Positions 23,745-32,900 of a stretch of DNA of 64,000 nt are shown one piece after another. Numbering within the stretch: the first letter of the stretch is position 1; the number at the start of each line of letters is the position of its first letter. This stretch comes from Marinobacterium jannaschii DSM 6295 (GTDB taxonomy: Bacteria > Pseudomonadota > Gammaproteobacteria > Pseudomonadales > Balneatricaceae): the NCBI RefSeq assembly GCF_000620085.1, contig NZ_JHVJ01000004.1, positions 139,387 to 203,386 of the forward strand, read 5' to 3'. Under the pieces are notes generated by a model. It ran no database searches and had not been told where the DNA came from. It was given only the letters and a program-made list of their open reading frames with translations. Both the position numbers and the translations under genes were made by a program.

Positions 23745-24566
23745 ATGACCTCCGATAACAGTCCGATCTCCACCTCCGTCCTGGCTAAGAAGCTGGGTAA
23801 ATCCTCAAAACAGATGTTTGCCGAGCTGGAAGCCCTGCGCTGGATTAAGCGTGAGGATGACCACTGGATACTGACCCCGAAAGGGGAGTTTGAAGGTGGC
23901 CGCTATAAGACCAGCGATAAGTTCGGTACCTACGTGGTCTGGCCCGTGACAGTGTTGCAGCACCAGGCGCTGGTAACCCCTGACAGTCATCTGAAAAGTG
24001 CCACGGCCCTCGGCCGGGAGCTGGATCTGTCTGCCGGCCGCATCAACCAGTTGCTGAAGACGCTGGGCTGGATTGAGGCGCAGCAGAAAGGTTGGGTGAC
24101 GACCCGGGCCGGTAAGCTGGTGGGCGCTGCGCAACGCCAGAATGAGCGCAGTGGCGTGCCCTATCTGCTCTGGCCGGAGGATCTGCCCACATATCCTGCC
24201 TTTGCGGATATCTGCCAACGCTGGTTGCAGCCCCGCCCGGGAGCGGCCCTGGACGGTCATCAGCATGACTCAGCGGCACGGGTACAGATCGATAACTGGC
24301 TCTACCTGGCGGGATTGCTGCACAGCTGCCAGCATCCACTGCCTCTGGATGAGCCGCTGAAGGTGGACTTCTGGCTGCCGCAGTCGCATATCTGTATCCA
24401 GTACTGGGGCGATCTCAGCGGTGCCGGACAGTTATCGGAGATGATGGCGGTGCGGGAGCGGATTGATGAGCTGGGTTTTGGTCTGATCGAGCTGCAGCCT
24501 GAAGATCTGGATCAGCTCGACCAGCTGCTGCCGAAGCTATTGCTAAAGCTCGGTGTAGAAATCTGA
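23745..24566 (+). CDS. tandem winged-helix (KilAC-like) protein with nuclease-like C-terminus
   Basis: A 273-residue protein with two consecutive winged-helix segments that resemble each other: about 5-75 (VLAKKLGKSSKQMFAELEAL, then ILTPKGEFEGGR and YVVWP) and about 80-155 (ALGRELDLSAGRINQLLKTL, then TTRAGKLVGAAQRQ and YLLWP). Both look like the KilAC domain of phage antirepressors. The C-terminal 85 residues (VDFWLPQSHICIQYWG, then RERIDELGFGLIELQPEDL) resemble restriction-endonuclease-like/Vsr-like folds that follow such domains. It may be a DNA-binding nuclease; function is not known. ATG 23745 is preferred over an upstream TTG. Confidence 0.6.
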   Translation: MTSDNSPISTSVLAKKLGKSSKQMFAELEALRWIKREDDHWILTPKGEFEGGRYKTSDKFGTYVVWPVTVLQHQALVTPDSHLKSATALGRELDLSAGRINQLLKTLGWIEAQQKGWVTTRAGKLVGAAQRQNERSGVPYLLWPEDLPTYPAFADICQRWLQPRPGAALDGHQHDSAARVQIDNWLYLAGLLHSCQHPLPLDEPLKVDFWLPQSHICIQYWGDLSGAGQLSEMMAVRERIDELGFGLIELQPEDLDQLDQLLPKLLLKLGVEI

Positions 24567-24574
24567 TATGAGTG

Positions 24575-24860
24575 GTAGGTTGGGTAGCGGAGCGCAGCGA
24601 CAAAACCCAACGCTCCTGCGCAATTTGATTAATGCTGGGATTCGCAGGCTCATCGCCAGCCTACAAGTTACTTTGTAGGTGGGTGTCTTGAATCTGCGTT
24701 TGTAGGTTGGGTAGCGGAGCGCAGCGACAAAACCCAACGCTCCTGCGCAATTTGATTAATGCTGGGATTCGCAGGCTCATCGCCAGCCTACAAGTTACTT
24801 TGTAGGTGGGTGTCTTGAATCTGCGTTTGTAGATTGGGTAGCGACAAAACCCAACTATCT
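24575..24860. repeat. 127-bp tandem repeat with REP-like hairpin, two and a part copies
   Basis: Unit starts at 24575, 24702 and 24829 (period 127). The first two copies look identical; the third stops after about 30 bases and has lost the middle GGAGCGCA part. Each unit begins GTAGGTTGGGTAGCGGAGCG and then ACAAAACCCAAC, an inverted repeat of the common 'GTAGGTTGGGT...ACCCAAC' type dispersed in many proteobacteria. A further inverted pair GTAGGT/GCCTAC lies later in the unit. It fills the gap between the winged-helix gene and the siderophore locus. Confidence 0.8.
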
Positions 24861-24934
24861 GAAAGCTACAAGCAGCGGGCTACAACCGGGTAGCCTGCTG
24901 CTGTGGGCCTGCTGCTTAAAGCTAAAAGCGGCTT

Positions 24935-26371
24935 TTACAGCGTTACCTGGCTAACCGCCTGAACTGCTTCGGCGAAGATCTCGGCGATGATATCGATCTC
25001 TTCCGCCGTGACGATCAATGGTGGCAGGAAACGTACCGTCGAACCAAAACGGCCACCCACCTCCAGGATCAAACCACGCTGCAACGCTTGCTGCTGCACC
25101 GCGCGGGCCCGTGCGCCGTCCTGTGGTGCATTGCCCAGGCTGTCGCGTTTACCCGCCGGATCAACCATCTCCACTCCCAGCATCAGGCCACGGCCGCGCA
25201 CATCACCGATAATCGGGCTGCAGATCTGGCTCAGCAGGCCCTTCAAACGAGCGCCCATCTTTCCGGCATGCAGGTGCAGCTTTTCCTCTGCCAGATGGCG
25301 CATCACCACCTGGCCGGATGCCAGCGCCAGCTGGTTACCACGGAAGGTGCCGGCATGAGCGCCCGGCTGCCACTGGTCGATCTCATCGCGGTAGACGATC
25401 ACCGCCATCGGCAGGCCGCCGCCGATCGCCTTGGACAGCACGATAATATCCGGCTCTATACCGGCGTGCTGGAAGGCAAAGATCTCACCGGTGCGCCCCA
25501 TACCCGCCTGAACCTCGTCCAGGATCAGCAGGATATCGTGACGGCGGCTGATTTCGCGCAGCCCCTTGAGCCATTCGATATCCGCTGGCAGGGCGCCGGC
25601 TTCACCCTGAACCGCTTCCAGAATAATCGCCGCCGGCTTCTGCACGCCTGATTCCGGATCGCTCAGCATAGTTTCCAGCTGGTTCAGGCTGGCCCTGACG
25701 CCATCCTCGCCGAGTCCATAAGGACAGCGTGGTGCATAGGGGAAGGGCATAAACTGCACATCCGGTACCGTCGCGCCCAGTGCCGATTTCGGCCCCAGGT
25801 TACCCATGATAGCGAGGGTGCCCTGGGTCATACCGTGATAGGCGCCGGAGAAGGCGATAACCGTATTGCGACCGGTGGCAGTCTTGGCCAGCTTGATTGC
25901 CGCTTCTACCGCATCGGCGCCACAAGGGCTGCAGAACTGGATGCGGGCACTGTCGGCCATCTTGCCCGGCAACAGGCCGAACAGGCGGTCGATAAACTGG
26001 TCTTTGACCGGGGTGGTGATATCCAGTGTCTGCAGCGGCACACCGCTGTTCAGGGTCTGGCTGATCGCTTCCGTGATCTGCGGGTGGTTGTGGCCCAGCG
26101 CCAGGGTACCGGCTGCTGCCAGCGCATCGATAAAGAGCTGTTGCTGCGAATCCTGCACATAGATGCCCTGACTTCTGGTCAGTGCCAGTGGCAAGCGCCG
26201 TGGATAACTGCGCGCATTGGACTCACGTTTCTGTTGACGTTCGAGGTACGAATTCTGACTCAGCTGTCGCATCGGCTGGGTGAGGAAGTGATTCAGACAA
26301 GGGCTGATAGCGTCCTGATCCTGAACTGCCTCGGCGCTCTGCAGCAGGGTGTCACTGACAACTTGGTTCAT
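24935..26371 (-). CDS. diaminobutyrate-2-oxoglutarate aminotransferase (Dat/PvdH-like)
   Basis: A 478-residue class III PLP aminotransferase making L-2,4-diaminobutyrate from aspartate semialdehyde and glutamate. Motifs: CSPCGADAVEAAIKLAK, FSGAYHGMTQGTLA, ILDEVQAGMGRTGEIFAFQ, the PLP lysine in IVLSKAIGGGLPMAV and GTFRGNQLALASG. It closely fits the siderophore-associated PvdH/Dat type rather than ectoine EctB, and no ectA or ectC is present. It follows mbtH by 23 bases. The first adenylation domain of the second NRPS has a Dab-type pocket, so this gene supplies that monomer. Confidence 0.9.
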   Translation of the reverse strand: MNQVVSDTLLQSAEAVQDQDAISPCLNHFLTQPMRQLSQNSYLERQQKRESNARSYPRRLPLALTRSQGIYVQDSQQQLFIDALAAAGTLALGHNHPQITEAISQTLNSGVPLQTLDITTPVKDQFIDRLFGLLPGKMADSARIQFCSPCGADAVEAAIKLAKTATGRNTVIAFSGAYHGMTQGTLAIMGNLGPKSALGATVPDVQFMPFPYAPRCPYGLGEDGVRASLNQLETMLSDPESGVQKPAAIILEAVQGEAGALPADIEWLKGLREISRRHDILLILDEVQAGMGRTGEIFAFQHAGIEPDIIVLSKAIGGGLPMAVIVYRDEIDQWQPGAHAGTFRGNQLALASGQVVMRHLAEEKLHLHAGKMGARLKGLLSQICSPIIGDVRGRGLMLGVEMVDPAGKRDSLGNAPQDGARARAVQQQALQRGLILEVGGRFGSTVRFLPPLIVTAEEIDIIAEIFAEAVQAVSQVTL

Positions 26372-26394
26372 GGTGATGGATTCCGGGTTGGGTC

Positions 26395-26601
26395 TTAGCG
26401 GTTAGCCATTGCGTCGCGCAGGCTCTTGGGACGCATATCGGTCCAGTTTTCCTTGATCCAGGCCAGGCAGTCTTCGCGCTGGCCCTGCTTGCCCGCTTCA
26501 CGCCAGCCGCCTGGAATTTCCTTGTACTCCGGCCAGATGGCGTACTGCTCCTCATGGTTGATTACGACATTAAAGATGGTGTTCGGATCATCAAGGCTCA
26601 T
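26395..26601 (-). CDS. MbtH-like NRPS chaperone
   Basis: A 68-residue MbtH-family protein with the hallmark residues [32 protein letters not shown]. Such proteins bind adenylation domains and support their folding and activity. It is the first gene of the leftward mbtH-dat operon, starting 223 bases from the divergent hydroxylase gene and sharing its Fur-type control region. It presumably serves one or more of the seven A domains encoded here. Confidence 0.95.
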   Translation of the reverse strand: MSLDDPNTIFNVVINHEEQYAIWPEYKEIPGGWREAGKQGQREDCLAWIKENWTDMRPKSLRDAMANR

Positions 26602-26665
26602 CTTCCACTCCCTTTAGGTGGCTTGTTTAACAGACGACTACAAGTGCTGTTGAAGGGGGCCGTTA

Positions 26666-26681
26666 CTAAACGACCGTTTAG
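26666..26681. promoter_or_regulatory. palindromic operator 1
   Basis: CTAAACGACCGTTTAG: 7-bp perfect arms around AC. It lies about 16-31 bases downstream of the predicted start of the leftward mbtH-dat transcript, a classic repressor position. It matches operator 2 on the other side and fits the (C)AAAC-N4-GTTT(G) pattern of some TetR-family regulators such as PsrA. Confidence 0.55.
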
Positions 26682-26703
26682 CATGTTGCATTCGAGAAGC
26701 GGT

Positions 26704-26732
26704 TTTATAAGGCAAATGCGAATTATTATCAA
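26704..26732 (-). promoter_or_regulatory. promoter of mbtH-dat
   Basis: Minus strand: -35 TTGATA (26727-26732), 17-nt spacer, -10 TATAAA (26704-26709). The spacer and part of the -35 are covered by the Fur-like box, so Fe-Fur would block it. Confidence 0.65.
26712..26730. promoter_or_regulatory. Fur-like box
   Basis: GCAAATGCGAATTATTATC matches the 19-bp consensus GATAATGATAATCATTATC at 14 of 19 positions by direct comparison. It sits inside the leftward promoter and 7 bases upstream of the -35 of the rightward promoter, so one site could repress both arms of the locus under iron-replete conditions. Confidence 0.7.
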
Positions 26733-26737
26733 TACAA

Positions 26738-26766
26738 TTTAACTTTTCATATAGATTATGTATTAT
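26738..26766 (+). promoter_or_regulatory. promoter of the hydroxylase-NRPS operon
   Basis: -35 TTTAAC (26738-26743), 17-nt spacer, -10 TATTAT (26761-26766). Predicted start near 26773, giving a leader of about 79 bases before the hydroxylase ATG. Confidence 0.6.
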
Positions 26767-26781
26767 GCCCAGCCTCAGTTG

Positions 26782-26797
26782 CCAAACGACTGTTTGG
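26782..26797. promoter_or_regulatory. palindromic operator 2
   Basis: CCAAACGACTGTTTGG: arms CCAAAC/GTTTGG around GACT, the same core as operator 1. It lies about 9-24 bases downstream of the predicted rightward start, mirroring operator 1. Confidence 0.55.
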
Positions 26798-26851
26798 TTA
26801 TGCGGCTAGATCCAGATTTTCATATTCACAGCGTTAAGGAAGAGGTTACAG

Positions 26852-27832
26852 ATGGCTCCTGAAACAGATATCGCGACATCGACTGTCATCACCGGTCAGC
26901 TGGAGGCTACAGGCCCGCTGCCGCTGCTGATCGAGCCGGCGGCAGACCGCAACTGGCGTAACTGCTTTGATGAGATCAAGGCCGTGATCGATGCCCGGCT
27001 GGAGCAGGTGGGAGGCGTACTGTTGCGTGGTTTCGAAGTCGGCGGAGAACAGGACTTCCAGGCGTTTGCCAAGGCCTTTGGCCATGACCTGCTGAGCTAT
27101 GACTATGCCTCAACGCCACGCAGCCAGGTGGAAGGCAAGGTTTACACCTCGACCGAGTACCCGGCCCATCAGGTAATTCCGCTGCACAACGAACAGGCCT
27201 ATACCCTGGCCTGGCCGATGAAGATCTGGTTCTGCTCTATCACCGCTGCAGAAGAGGGCGGCGAGACGCCGATCGCCGATAGCCGCAAGGTTTACCAGCA
27301 GATCGATCCGGCCATCCGTGACAAGTTCGCCCAGCGCAAGCTGATGTATGTGCGTAACTACGGCAACGGCCTCGATCTGCCGTGGCAGAAAGCCTTCAGT
27401 ACCGAAGACAAGGCCACTGTCGAGCAGTTCTGCCGCGACAACCAGATTGAGTTTGAGTGGAAGGGCGATGGCGAGCTGCGCACCCGCCAGGTCTGCCAGG
27501 CTATGGCGATCCATCCGCGTACCGGTGAGCCGGTCTGGTTCAACCAGGCGCACCTGTTCCATGTCTCCAACCTGCAGCCCCATGTGCGTGAGACCCTGAT
27601 CTCCATCGTCGGCGAGGACAACCTGCCGCGTAATGTCTACTACGGCGACGGCAGCCCGATCGAGGAGGCCGATCTTGCCCATGTACGCCAGGTGCTGGAT
27701 GCCTGCCAGGTGCAGTTCCGCTGGCAGCCGGGCGATATCATGATGCTCGACAACATGCTGGCTGCCCATGGCCGCAGCACCTTCAAGGGTGAGCGCAAAG
27801 TGGTCGTGGCGATGGCCGAGCCTCATCGCTAG
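26852..27832 (+). CDS. stand-alone Fe(II)/2-oxoglutarate Asp beta-hydroxylase (SyrP/TauD-like)
   Basis: A 326-residue TauD/TfdA-fold oxygenase. The facial triad is visible: His112 and Glu114 (LHNEQAY) and the distal His306 (LAAHGRSTF), followed by the 2-oxoglutarate-binding Arg region near the end. The pattern matches SyrP and the stand-alone (TbetaH) Asp beta-hydroxylases of siderophore clusters, which act on Asp tethered to carrier domains and have been linked to L-erythro beta-hydroxy-Asp. It is the first gene of the rightward operon. Paralogous to the domain fused to the third NRPS. Likely target: Asp at modules 1 and 5, which have twin carriers; that choice is inferred. Confidence 0.85.
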   Translation: MAPETDIATSTVITGQLEATGPLPLLIEPAADRNWRNCFDEIKAVIDARLEQVGGVLLRGFEVGGEQDFQAFAKAFGHDLLSYDYASTPRSQVEGKVYTSTEYPAHQVIPLHNEQAYTLAWPMKIWFCSITAAEEGGETPIADSRKVYQQIDPAIRDKFAQRKLMYVRNYGNGLDLPWQKAFSTEDKATVEQFCRDNQIEFEWKGDGELRTRQVCQAMAIHPRTGEPVWFNQAHLFHVSNLQPHVRETLISIVGEDNLPRNVYYGDGSPIEEADLAHVRQVLDACQVQFRWQPGDIMMLDNMLAAHGRSTFKGERKVVVAMAEPHR

Positions 27833-27915
27833 GCCGGACTCAGACTGCCGCGCCCGATTATTCCAGTAGCCCTATTCAGTTGCACCCGCCACGGCGGGTG
27901 TAGGAGAACGCCCTT

Positions 27916-29979
27916 ATGTCCAATGCCTCTTTGACCACCGTCGAACAGCCCGCCAACTGGGTTGAACTGTTGCAGTATCAGGCCCGCTGTCATGGTGAAC
28001 GCACCTGTTTCAGCCTGCTGGGTAACGGTAGTGATGTTTCAGCTTCGATCAGTTATGCCGAGCTGGATCAGCGTGCCCGCGCCCTGGCCGTGGAGTTGCT
28101 TGAGCATGCCCGTGCCGGTGACCGTGCCATGCTGCTGATGCCCAATGGCATCGATTATGTGGTCGGGTTTTTTGGCTGTATCTACGCCGGCCTGATCGCT
28201 GTCACTGCCTATCCGCCACAGCACAAGCGTCGTGACTGGGGACGTATCAGCGGTATGCTGACCGACTGTGAAGCGGCTGTGGTACTTTGTGCCGCAGAGC
28301 ACAGCGCGAAGGTCAACGCTTGGCTCCAGGCTGAGGCGCACGGCTGCCGGCTGCTGCAGGTGGGTAGCGAATCTCTGGTGCAGGCGGCGCAGTGGCAGAT
28401 GCCGCAGATCGACAAGCAGACCGTCGCCTACCTGCAGTACAGCTCCGGCTCGACCGGATCGCCGAAGGGGGTGATGCTGGGGCATGGAAACCTGTTGCAT
28501 AACACCGCGCTGATCGCCCGTGAATTTGGCATGGGTGGTGAAGACCGCTTCGTCAGCTGGTTGCCGATGTACCATGATATGGGCTTTATTGGCGGCGTAC
28601 TGACTCCGCTGGCGCTGGGCGCTGCTACCTGGCTGATCCCACCGCCGGTGGCACTGCAGAACCCCTACCTGTGGCTGAAGGCGATCTCGGACTTTAAGGC
28701 GACCACCAGTGGCGGCCCGAATTTTATCTTCGAGCACTGTGTTGCCCGGATCAGCGAGGTGCAGAAAGCCGGACTGGACCTGAGTCACTGGCGCTGCAGC
28801 GTGAACGGGGCCGAGCCGATCCAGGCCCGGACCCTGGCAGACTTCAACTGTGCCTTCGCCTCTAGCGGCCTGGCGCAGACGACCCTGAAGCCAAGCTACG
28901 GCATGGCCGAAACCTGTCTCTTTGTTACAGCCACCCCGGAAGATGAGCGTTATCGTGCTGTTCAGTTGGATAAGACTCTGCTGCAGCAGGGGCGTGTGAG
29001 TCTGTCTGATCAGAATAGCCTGGAGCAGGCGGGATCCGGACGTATTAATGATCAGATGGACGTACGGATCGTCGATCCGCAAAGCGGTCAGTCGCTGCCG
29101 GCCGATCAGGTTGGCGAGATCTGGATCCGTGGCGCCAGCGTAGCACAGGGCTACTGGAACAAGCCCGAGCTGAGCGCCGCGACCTTTGGCAACCAGATCG
29201 ATGGCGTTACCGGATATCTGCGTACCGGCGATCTGGGCTTTATCCTTGACGGCCATCTCTATGTCTGCGGTCGCCGCAAGGAGATGCTGATCGTCAACGG
29301 CCGTAATCACTACCCGCAGGATATCGAAGCGACTATCCAGACCGTCGACAGTGATCTGGCGGCCCATGGTGGTGCTGTGTTTGAACTTGGCGACGGCAGT
29401 GGCCAGGTGATCGCGGTGCAGGAACTGAGCCGTCAGGGCTGTCGCCGTGAAGGCCTGGATCAGCTGATCACCCGCATCCGTCAGGCCGTGGCCGAAGTGC
29501 ATGAGATCACCCTGGCTGCGGTGGTGCTGATCGCACCGGTCTCTCTGCCGAAAACCACCTCCGGCAAGATCCAGCGCCTGCAGTGCCGTGACCAATACCA
29601 GCAGCAGTCACTGCGCATCCAGGCGCAGTGGCAGCAGTCCGGGCCGGGCAATGCTGATCAGGCCGAGGTGCTGCCGCCGCTGGTGGCTGGAGATTCGGGC
29701 CAGATCAGCGCCTGGATCTGTGGCTGGATCGCCCATCGCCTGGGAATCGCTGCCGACACCGTCGATGCCTCTCAGGAGCTGGTGGCGACCGGGCTGGACT
29801 CGGTGGATGCCATGACCCTGACCCACGAGCTGGCGGAAGGGCTGGGGCGCGAACTGTCGCCGGATCTGGTCTGGCACTATCCCACTATCGATGCCCTGGC
29901 CCAGTACTTAGAAGAGAGCCTGGCCGTTGCACCTCAGTCCGAGCCAGAACAGGAGTTGCTGCTGGAGGGAGAGATCTGA
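27916..29979 (+). CDS. fatty acyl-AMP ligase with C-terminal acyl carrier domain
   Basis: A 687-residue loading protein. Residues about 15-590 form a fatty acyl-AMP ligase: YSSGSTGSPKGVMLGH at about 175-190, WLPMYHDMGFIGG (the FAAL signature), YGMAETCLFV, LRTGDLGF and a C-terminal KTTSGKIQR. Residues about 605-680 form a carrier with the phosphopantetheine Ser629 in GLDSVDAM. It activates a free fatty acid and loads it in cis, supplying the lipid tail to the first condensation domain. Its stop overlaps the start of the first NRPS (TGATG). Chain length cannot be read from the sequence. Confidence 0.92.
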   Translation: MSNASLTTVEQPANWVELLQYQARCHGERTCFSLLGNGSDVSASISYAELDQRARALAVELLEHARAGDRAMLLMPNGIDYVVGFFGCIYAGLIAVTAYPPQHKRRDWGRISGMLTDCEAAVVLCAAEHSAKVNAWLQAEAHGCRLLQVGSESLVQAAQWQMPQIDKQTVAYLQYSSGSTGSPKGVMLGHGNLLHNTALIAREFGMGGEDRFVSWLPMYHDMGFIGGVLTPLALGAATWLIPPPVALQNPYLWLKAISDFKATTSGGPNFIFEHCVARISEVQKAGLDLSHWRCSVNGAEPIQARTLADFNCAFASSGLAQTTLKPSYGMAETCLFVTATPEDERYRAVQLDKTLLQQGRVSLSDQNSLEQAGSGRINDQMDVRIVDPQSGQSLPADQVGEIWIRGASVAQGYWNKPELSAATFGNQIDGVTGYLRTGDLGFILDGHLYVCGRRKEMLIVNGRNHYPQDIEATIQTVDSDLAAHGGAVFELGDGSGQVIAVQELSRQGCRREGLDQLITRIRQAVAEVHEITLAAVVLIAPVSLPKTTSGKIQRLQCRDQYQQQSLRIQAQWQQSGPGNADQAEVLPPLVAGDSGQISAWICGWIAHRLGIAADTVDASQELVATGLDSVDAMTLTHELAEGLGRELSPDLVWHYPTIDALAQYLEESLAVAPQSEPEQELLLEGEI

Positions 29980-32900
29980 TGAGTGATGCGATCTCCCTGC
30001 TGAAGCAGTGCTGGCTGCGCGGCATCAACCTCAGCCTGAAAGATGACAAGCTCAGTTTCAAGGCAGCACCGGGTGTTATGGATCAGACGATGCTGGCGGA
30101 GATTCGCCAGCATAAGACTGGGCTGATCAGTGCCCTGCAAGCCCAGCCCGACTATTTCGAACCCCGTCCGCTCAGCGCCAACGAGCGGGCACTCTGGTTC
30201 CTCTACCGCATGGCGCCGGACAGCGCCGCCTACAATATGGCCTATGCGGTTAAATTGTCCGTCGGAATCAGCGAAGCGGCGATTAACCAGGCCTTCGCCA
30301 CGCTCTTAGCCCGTCATCCGATCCTCTGTACACCCTATGGAGAGCGCGATGGCGAACCGCTGCAGTGGGCCAGGGCGGTCACCCCCGGCAGGCTGGAAGC
30401 CCGGATGATGCTGGATGCCGGGGCCGAGCAACTGCAGCAGTGGATCAGCGAAGAGGCGGACCGGCCATTGGTGCTGGAATCCGGTCAGATCTGCCGTGCT
30501 GCACTGGCGATCAACCAGACCGAGCAGGGCGCCGAGCCGCATCTGGTGCTGGTGGTACACCATATCGCCGCCGACTTTATCTCTTTCGAAGTGCTGCGCC
30601 AGGAGTTCCTGCAGCTGCTGGGTGGCAAAACCCCGGCGCAGGCCGCTGCATACAGTTACCGTGACTGGGCCGTGCAGCAGCAACTGGCCCTGCGTCAGGG
30701 CGAGAAGAGTCGCGAATACTGGCTGGCTGAGCTGGAAGGGCTGCCCCAACTGCAGCTGCCGACCGACTTCAGGCCCGGTAGCGATACCCGCGCCGAAGGC
30801 GAGGAGATCAGCTTTGTACTGGCCGAGCCGCGCGCTGCGCAGCTGCGGCAACAATGTCGCGACCTGGGCATCACCCCTTATGTCTGGTGGCTGTCCGCCT
30901 TCCAGTGGTTTATGGCCCGTCTATCGGGCCAGGATGACTTTCTGATCGGCACCCCCAGTGCGGGCCGCCTTAAACCGGAACATAGTCGCCTGGTGGGCTA
31001 TCTGGTCAACCCGTTGCCGCTGCGTTGCCAGCCGCAGTGGGAGCAGTCCTTCGCGGACTGGAGCGGCCAGGTGGCACAGCAGGTAAAACGGGCCCTGAGT
31101 CACCAGGCTTATCCCTTTGCCGCCCTGGTTGAGCAACTGGAGGTGCAGCGTGAAGCGGGCCGCAGCCCGGTGTTCCAACATATGTTCACCCTAAACCATG
31201 AACGCCCGGAAGCAGGAAAGGCCGGACTGATCGAAGCCGAGTTGCTGGCCGAGCAGCGCGGTGCAGCCCATGAGCTGAACCTGGTGGTGGTCGACGACCG
31301 CAGCTGCTTTACCGGTAAGTGGCGCTACAATAACAGCCTCTACCGCCGTGAAAGCGCCGAACGCATTCGCGAGAGCTTCCTCTGTTTCGTCAGCCAGTTG
31401 CTGGACGATAACCAGCAGGCGCTGCACAGCCTGACGTTGGCATCGGATGAGAATGTTTCAATACTCCAGGGTGAGCCACTGGCACCTCTGGCTGATTCCG
31501 CCTGGCAGGCCTTTGCGAACCATTGCGCCCAGCGCCCGGACGCTATCGCCCTGCAGCAGGGTAGTGACAGTCTAAGCTATGCCGAGCTGATGCAGCGGGT
31601 CGAAAGTGCCGCCGCGCAGTTACATAGCGATGGCATTCAGGCGGGCGAGCGTATCGGTATCTGCCTTGAGCGCAGCATCGGGCAAGTAGTACTGATGCTG
31701 GCAAGCTGGCGTCTGGGCGCTGCCTATGTGGCGCTGGATGGCAAATGGCCTGAGGGGCGTCTGCAGTTCGTCGCTGAGGATGCGCAGCTGAAGCTGATTG
31801 CCGGTGCAGGCGAACGCCCGGACTGGCTGGCTGACGCTTGTCACTGGTTCTCGCCCCAGGCGATCAGCGCTGGCACAGCGGCGATCACTGAGGTTGCGCC
31901 GGCGCAGGCTGGCGATGCCGCTTACCTGATCTATACCTCCGGCTCCACCGGCCAGCCGAAAGGCGTGGTGCTGAGCCAGTCCAACCTGATCCACTACGCC
32001 AGTGCGGTGATCGATCGCTTAGCACTGGATGCCGATGCCAGCCTGGCGACTCTGGCCAGCAACGGTGCCGACCTGGGTTATACCGCGCTTTACGGTGCCC
32101 TGCTCAGCGGCCGTACCTTGCGTCTGCTGCCAGAAGATCTTGCCTTTGATGCCGAAGCGCTGGCCGATGAGCTGGCCCAGCGCCCGGTCGACTGCCTGAA
32201 GATAGTGCCGTCCCACCTCAACGGCCTGCTGCTGGCCAGCCCGCGCGCCGAGCTGCTGCCGCGTTGCGCCTTGGTAACAGGCGGTGAGGCGCTGACGCCT
32301 GATCTGATCGCCCGGATCAAAGAGCGCAGTCCGCAACTGGCACTGTTTAACCACTACGGCCCGACCGAGACCACCGTTGGCGTGGTGATGAAACGACTCG
32401 ATGCGGCTGAACCGGTGGTTGCACTGGGCCAGCCGCTGGCCAATGTCCAGCTGCGCATTGTCGATAGTTGTGGCCAGCCGCTGCCACAGGGCTTTGCCGG
32501 CGAGCTGGAGGTGGCAGGTCCGACCCTGGCCGCGGGCTATCTGGGCCAGCCGGAGATGACTGCCGAGCGTTTCTATCAGGCTGCGGGCCTTCGCTGGTAC
32601 CGCACCGGCGACCGGGTGATGCAGGTCGCGGGCGAACTGCAGTTTATCGGCCGCTGTGATTTTCAGGTGAAGATCCGTGGCTACCGGGTCGAACCGGGTG
32701 AAGTGGAAAGCTGGCTGAAACAGCAGGCCGACGACGCGGTGGTCATCAACGCTCCGGACGAGCGCGGCAATAACCGCCTGGTGGCCTACCTGGTGGCCGA
32801 TCAGACAGCACTCGATGTATTGCGCCAGGAGATGGCAGCTGTGCTGCCGGACTATATGGTGCCCGCTGTCTGGATTGCACTGGACCAGTTGCCATTGCTG

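Noticed and set aside
24575-24860. CRISPR array
   Set aside because: Only two and a part copies, period 127 with the whole unit repeated and no unique spacers or cas genes.
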